Assembly: GCF_001426345.1 (NCBI RefSeq)
Contig: NZ_LMEM01000009.1
Location: forward strand, 124,001-188,000
Source: Devosia sp. Root436
Lineage (GTDB): Bacteria; Pseudomonadota; Alphaproteobacteria; Rhizobiales; Devosiaceae
DNA: 64,000 bases
Direction of reading: 5' to 3'
The translations under genes were made by a program, and so were the position numbers. Below are positions 60,268-64,000 of the stretch, piece after piece. How positions within the stretch are numbered: position 1 is the stretch's first letter; every line of letters starts with the position of its first letter. The notes beneath the pieces are model-generated. The model saw nothing but the letters and a program-made list of their open reading frames with translations, searched no databases and was not told where the DNA came from.

Positions 60268-60678
60268 TCAGGCCACCGCGCTGAAATCCTCGTAACAGTC
60301 ATAGTTGCGCTGTTCGATGATGCGCCCGTCCTTCAGGCGGAACACCATGCAGATATGGGCCACCATGACGTCCCCCGGCAGCAATCGGCCGACGGGAATG
60401 ACCAGGTCGCCCTCCCAACGCGCTTCCACGACCACCCGGTCGCCGACAGCAATGACATCGTCGAAAACATAGCGCTGCCCGCTCAGCACCTTGCCCTCGC
60501 CGGCACGGCGCAACCCCTCCATCATGGCGGACAGGTCATCCACGCCTCCCGCCGGACGGATGCGGTTGGGCAGTTCATGAAACTGCATATCGGGATGCAG
60601 CAGCGACGCAACGGCGCCGACGTCAAACCGGGTCACGGCGTCCACATACGCCCTCACGATTGCAACATTGTCAGTCAT
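60268..60678 (-). CDS. SnoaL-like (NTF2-fold) protein
   Basis: A 136-residue NTF2-fold protein: MTDNVAIVRAYVDAVTRFDVGAVASLLHPDMQFHELPNRIRP, then VFDDVIAVGDRVVVEARWEG and MVFRLKDGRIIEQRNYDCYE. Such proteins are small cyclases, hydrolases or ligand binders, with no assignable substrate. It is divergent from the TetR regulator; two matching palindromes in the gap suggest that the regulator controls it. Confidence 0.85.
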   Translation of the reverse strand: MTDNVAIVRAYVDAVTRFDVGAVASLLHPDMQFHELPNRIRPAGGVDDLSAMMEGLRRAGEGKVLSGQRYVFDDVIAVGDRVVVEARWEGDLVIPVGRLLPGDVMVAHICMVFRLKDGRIIEQRNYDCYEDFSAVA

Positions 60679-60689
60679 TTCAATCTCTA

Positions 60690-60728
60690 TAGAACATCGT
60701 TCTAGAAAGGTGATAGAACATAATTCTA
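60690..60728. promoter_or_regulatory. two TetR operators between the SnoaL-like and TetR genes
   Basis: Two 15-bp palindromic sites with consensus TAGAACNTNNTTCTA: TAGAACATCGTTCTA at 60690-60704 and TAGAACATAATTCTA at 60714-60728, starts 24 bp apart (just over two helical turns). They lie 12 bp from the SnoaL-like start and 21 bp from the TetR start, so binding would block both promoters. Confidence 0.88.
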
Positions 60729-60748
60729 GTTTCGTCTAGATTGTGCGC

Positions 60749-61321
60749 ATGACCATCGACCGCCGCCGCCAGATACTCGATGCCGCCCTCGCCGCCTTTC
60801 TCGAAAAGGGCTATGCGGCCACCTCGATTGCCGACATTCGCGCCCGCAGCGGCGCCAGTACCGGCAGCATCTATCACTTCTTTTCCGGCAAGGGCGCGCT
60901 GGCCGAAGCCTTGTTGCGCGAATCTGTGTCAGGTTGGGCAGACCTCTCGGCTCCCGCGCTCGATCCCGATGCCTCTGCGGAAGCCGTCCTCAAGGCGTCG
61001 GTGCGCGGCCTGATGCTTTGGGGATTCGCCAATCCCGCGCGATTCCGCTTCATGGACGAAATCCGCACCCTGAAGTCCGCCGATGCCGATTTCGCCGCGG
61101 TGCGGGATTTGCTCGACAACGGCCAGACCGTGGGGGCCGCCCAATATGCCCGCATGAGCGCCGCCGGCGCGGTGCGCAATCTGCCCTTCTCCATCGCGCA
61201 CGCGCTGATGCTGGGGCCGGCCTATGCCTATCTCTGCCGCGCCGGCGCCACCCCCCCGGACGAAGCCACCCGCATCGCCGAATTCTTCGCCGACGCCGCC
61301 TGGCGCGCGGTAAAGACCTAG
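60749..61321 (+). CDS. TetR family transcriptional regulator
   Basis: A 190-residue TetR-type repressor: helix-turn-helix RRRQILDAALAAFLEKGYAATSIADIRARS, then GASTGSIYHFFSGKGAL, with a C-terminal ligand-binding region (VLKASVRGLMLWGFANPARFRFMDE). An in-frame GTG 6 bp earlier is possible; I prefer the ATG. It is divergent from the SnoaL-like gene and flanked by its predicted operators. Its stop overlaps the facing sugar dehydrogenase stop by 4 bp. Confidence 0.88.
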   Translation: MTIDRRRQILDAALAAFLEKGYAATSIADIRARSGASTGSIYHFFSGKGALAEALLRESVSGWADLSAPALDPDASAEAVLKASVRGLMLWGFANPARFRFMDEIRTLKSADADFAAVRDLLDNGQTVGAAQYARMSAAGAVRNLPFSIAHALMLGPAYAYLCRAGATPPDEATRIAEFFADAAWRAVKT

Positions 61322-62451
61322 CGTCCCTCCGGCGCCACGCGGATCAATCGGCCATTATCCTCGTCGGTCAGCAGATAGATCGCCCCGTCCGGCCCCACCC
61401 GCACATCGCGGATGCGCCCCAATTGGCCCGCGAACAGGCGCTCCTCGCCGACAACGGCATCGCCTTCCATATCGAGCCGCACCAGCAACTGGCCGCTGAG
61501 CCCGCCTGCCAGCAGGTCACCCTGCCATTCCGGCAACAGCTCGCCGTCATAGAAATCGAGCCCGGATGGCGAGATGGACGGGTCCCAGTAATGCAGCGGC
61601 TGCTCCAGCCCGGCTTTCTCGGTGCCTTCCCCGATCGGCACGCCGGAATAGTCGACGCCATAGGTGATGACTGGCCAGCCATAGTTGGCGCCCGGCCGGG
61701 GCATATTCACCTCGTCGCCGCCGCGCGCGCCATGCTCCACCGTGAACAGCACGCCGTCTTCGCGCAGGGTCGCGCCCTGCGGATTGCGGTGGCCCTTGCT
61801 CCACAATTCCGGCGCCCAGCCTTCCGGCTTGGGATTGTCATCCGGCACCGAACCGTCAGGCGCAATCCGCACGATGGCCCCGGCGAGATCGGCGAAATCC
61901 TGTGCCCGGTCCTGCTCGCCGCGCTCGCCCAAAGTCACGAACAGGTTGCCGTCCTGCCCGATCACCACCCGCGACCCGAAATGCCGATTGGTAGTGGTGA
62001 ACCGGTTCATGCGGAAAATGACCTTCTGGTCTTCCAGCCGCCCGCCATCGCCTTCGAGCACCAACCGGGCCGCCAGCACCGCCGTCCCCTGCCCGCGCTG
62101 CTGGCCGGCATCCTCGGCCCGCTCGGAGAAGGTGAGATAGATCTGTCCGCTGTTTTCGAAATCGGGCGCCAGGGCCAGGTCGAGCAAGCCGCCCTGCCCC
62201 TGGTTGTAGACATTGGGCACGCCAGCGATCGGCGTGCCCGCCACGCCATCGGCGATCACCCGCAATTGCCCGCTGCGTTCGGTCACCAGCATGCGCCCGT
62301 CGGGCAGGAAGCCGAGCGCCCAGGGATGGTCCAACCCTTCGGCGATGACCGTGGCGGTGAGATTGCCGGCGCTGGATTCGACGGTCTGCGCGGCGGCCGG
62401 CGTGGCGATCAGCGCCAGAAGCGCCCCGAAGGTGGTGGCGAAGCGGTACAT
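61318..62451 (-). CDS. PQQ-dependent sugar dehydrogenase (soluble GDH/YliI type)
   Basis: A 377-residue secreted six-bladed propeller. Signal peptide MYRFATTFGALLALIATPAAA; catalytic-blade marks DHPWALGFLPDGRMLVTERSGQL, GQGGLLDLALAPDF, NRHFGSRVVIGQDGNLFVT, GHRNPQGATL (catalytic His/PQQ site), EHGARGGDEVNMPRPGANYGWPV (calcium site) and YLLTDEDNGRLIRVAPE. It oxidises aldose sugars in the periplasm if PQQ is supplied. I saw no PQQ synthesis genes in the window. The start is chosen for the signal peptide and AAAGG upstream. Confidence 0.92.
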   Translation of the reverse strand: MYRFATTFGALLALIATPAAAQTVESSAGNLTATVIAEGLDHPWALGFLPDGRMLVTERSGQLRVIADGVAGTPIAGVPNVYNQGQGGLLDLALAPDFENSGQIYLTFSERAEDAGQQRGQGTAVLAARLVLEGDGGRLEDQKVIFRMNRFTTTNRHFGSRVVIGQDGNLFVTLGERGEQDRAQDFADLAGAIVRIAPDGSVPDDNPKPEGWAPELWSKGHRNPQGATLREDGVLFTVEHGARGGDEVNMPRPGANYGWPVITYGVDYSGVPIGEGTEKAGLEQPLHYWDPSISPSGLDFYDGELLPEWQGDLLAGGLSGQLLVRLDMEGDAVVGEERLFAGQLGRIRDVRVGPDGAIYLLTDEDNGRLIRVAPEGR

Positions 62452-62655
62452 TGGCGGGCCTTTCGCTGCGATCGGAGGCAAAAACTTGAACGCGCGTGCA
62501 AACATGACCATGTTCCTGACGACACCCGCTTGACCGAAACGCGGCAGGCGGGCAATTTGAAGCTGTTTCCCCATAAAACAAAATCGTGAAGCGCACGCCG
62601 AACGGAATTTTGGCTGGGAGAAGCTATTTATGCCGAGCCGATTGGAGGCGACGAA

Positions 62656-63129
62656 ATGGAAAAGATTCCGATGACGATCGGTGGCCACAAGGCCCTGACC
62701 GTCGAGTTTGAGCACCGCACTGCCAGCGAGCGCCGTCGTATCATCGACGCCATTGCAGAAGCGCGCGCCCATGGGGATCTGTCCGAAAACGCCGAATATT
62801 CGGCCGCCAAGGAACAGCAGAGCCTCAACGAGGGCCGCATCAAGGAACTCGAGACCATCCTGGCGCTCGCCGATATCATCGATGTCAGCAAGCTCAGCGG
62901 TACCTCGGTCAAGTTCGGCGCCACCGTTACCTATCTCGACGAGGACACCGAGGAGGAAAAGACCTACCAGGTCGTCGGCGATCCCGAAGCCGATGCCTCG
63001 GCCGGCCGCATCTCGATTTCCTCGCCCATCGCCCGCGCCATGATCGGCAAGTCCGAAGGCGATTCGTTCGAGGTCGCCGCTCCCGGTGGTGCCCGAAGCT
63101 ACGAAATCATCAAGATAAAGTATGTCTGA
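62656..63129 (+). CDS. greA: transcription elongation factor GreA
   Basis: A 157-residue factor that helps stalled RNA polymerase by stimulating transcript cleavage. The coiled-coil tip acidic residues are in [20 protein letters not shown], and the C-terminal FKBP-like domain has [17 protein letters not shown] and [18 protein letters not shown]. The N-terminal helix ([21 protein letters not shown]) is more divergent than in E. coli. TTGGAGGCGACGAA precedes the ATG. A hairpin terminator follows. Confidence 0.94.
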   Translation: MEKIPMTIGGHKALTVEFEHRTASERRRIIDAIAEARAHGDLSENAEYSAAKEQQSLNEGRIKELETILALADIIDVSKLSGTSVKFGATVTYLDEDTEEEKTYQVVGDPEADASAGRISISSPIARAMIGKSEGDSFEVAAPGGARSYEIIKIKYV

Positions 63130-63149
63130 TGCCCAAAGGTTGGGCATTT
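63130..63149 (+). terminator. greA terminator hairpin
   Basis: TGCCCAA and TTGGGCA form a 7-bp stem with a 3-nt loop followed by TTT, directly after the greA stop. Confidence 0.7.
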
Positions 63150-63284
63150 GCCTGACCAGGGTGTGACATTTCAGTCTGTTCCACAGGCACGTGGCTGCCA
63201 ATGGAATGGTTTGCCTTGAAAGAATGCTCCTTCGACCTTTAACTAGGGGAGAGGGAGTATTCGCATTTGTCGGAGAGCGTCGCG

Positions 63285-64000
63285 ATGCACGCGAAAGTCA
63301 TCATCATCGGGTCCGGTCCGGCCGGCTACACCGCCGCTATCTATGCGGCGCGCGCCATGCTGGAACCCGTGATGATCCAGGGTCTGCAGCCCGGCGGGCA
63401 GCTGACCATCACCACCGATGTCGAGAATTACCCCGGTTTTGCCGATGTCATCCAGGGCCCCTGGCTCATGGACCAGATGAAGGCCCAGGCCGAGCATGTC
63501 GGCACCAGGATCGTCAATGACATCATCGTCGGTGTCGATTTCGACAGGCGTCCCTTCGTGCTGACCAGCGACAGCGGCACGGTCTATACGGCCGACAGCG
63601 TCATCATCGCCACCGGCGCCCAGGCCAAGTGGCTGGGCCTGCCCAGCGAGCAGAAATTCCAGGGTTTTGGCGTCTCTGCCTGCGCCACCTGCGATGGCTT
63701 CTTCTATCGCAACAAGGAAGTGCTGGTGGTCGGCGGCGGCAATACCGCGGTCGAGGAAGCCCTGTTCCTCACCAATTTCGCCAGCAAGGTGATTCTGGTG
63801 CATCGCCGCGACGAGTTCCGCGCCGAGCGCATCCTGCAGGACCGCCTGTTCAAAAATCCCAGGATCGAAGTGCGCTGGAATACCGAAGTGGTCGAAGTCG
63901 GCGGCGCGCCCATGCCGCCTTCGGTCAATACCGTGACCCTGCGCGACATTGCCGGCAACCGCACCTATGAGCAGCCGATCGACGGCATTTTCATCGCCAT
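63285..64000 (+). CDS. trxB: thioredoxin reductase TrxB, N-terminal part
   Basis: The first 238 codons of a flavoprotein reductase cut by the window end. FAD motif IIIGSGPAGYTAAIYAARA, redox-active SACATCDGFFY (CATC), and the NADPH motif VVGGGNTAVEEALFLTNF are present. It keeps thioredoxin reduced, which would also supply the LMW-PTP-type ArsC at 48630. The ATG has GGAGAG upstream; an in-frame TTG six codons earlier is possible. Confidence 0.95.
   Translation, partial: MHAKVIIIGSGPAGYTAAIYAARAMLEPVMIQGLQPGGQLTITTDVENYPGFADVIQGPWLMDQMKAQAEHVGTRIVNDIIVGVDFDRRPFVLTSDSGTVYTADSVIIATGAQAKWLGLPSEQKFQGFGVSACATCDGFFYRNKEVLVVGGGNTAVEEALFLTNFASKVILVHRRDEFRAERILQDRLFKNPRIEVRWNTEVVEVGGAPMPPSVNTVTLRDIAGNRTYEQPIDGIFIA

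Noticed and set aside
58197..60284. 695-codon plus-strand open frame
   Set aside because: Antisense to the molybdopterin oxidoreductase; His/Arg-rich shadow.

Overview
The window is high-GC chromosomal DNA from an alphaproteobacterium, most likely a Hyphomicrobiales (Rhizobiales) member close to Devosia. This rests on the minus-strand order ftsW-murG-murC-murB-ddl-ftsQ-ftsA ... ftsZ-lpxC-bamD-recN-ligA, an ArsR/methyltransferase fusion next to metF, an aqpS/arsH-type arsenic operon, DUF2336 and AsmA proteins, and palindromic intergenic repeats of types common in this order. The genus is inference. Nearly all sequence is coding. I saw no rRNA, tRNA, CRISPR array, transposase or prophage.

Layout. 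0-9.7 kb: end of a ribbon-helix-helix protein, a large AsmA-family protein, a secreted phytase-like propeller protein, a UvrD-type helicase, an unknown protein and a YbjQ-family protein. 9.7-15.5 kb: an ABM-domain protein, prmA, two 43-44 aa proteins, an M24 aminopeptidase P, a DUF3828 protein and a secreted EF-hand-like protein. 15.5-33.3 kb: one long minus-strand block holding ligA, recN, bamD, lpxC, ftsZ, then ftsA, ftsQ, ddl, murB, murC, murG and ftsW. ftsA and ftsZ are separated by two plus-strand genes (VOC protein and nucleotidyltransferase). The block starts at ftsW without mraY or murD upstream, so the division/cell-wall cluster is split. 33.5-48 kb: a Pro/Ala-rich membrane-anchored protein, metF with its SahR-like regulator and a perfect palindromic operator, vapBC, a DUF2336 protein, divergent katG/oxyR, two tandem paralogous membrane-anchored TPR proteins, rarD, a host-attachment-like protein, an alpha/beta hydrolase and a small secreted protein.

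48.3-52.2 kb: a tightly overlapping arsenic operon, arsR-arsC(LMW-PTP type)-aqpS-arsC(glutaredoxin type)-arsH-arsK, with a palindrome over the arsR start codon. It combines arsenate reduction by two unrelated enzymes, arsenite exit by channel and MFS carrier, and an ArsH flavoprotein. 52.3-64 kb: ettA, a TolB-like propeller, a TPR-GGDEF diguanylate cyclase, a soluble chemoreceptor-like protein with reversed domain order, an FdhF/YdeP-type molybdopterin oxidoreductase, a divergent SnoaL-like/TetR pair with two matching operators, a PQQ-type sugar dehydrogenase, greA, and trxB running off the end.

The best candidates for undescribed biology are the tandem TPR pair (41.8-44.9 kb), the reversed chemoreceptor beside a diguanylate cyclase (55.0-57.8 kb), and the two-gene insertion between ftsA and ftsZ. 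No wholly new multi-gene system is proven by the sequence alone.
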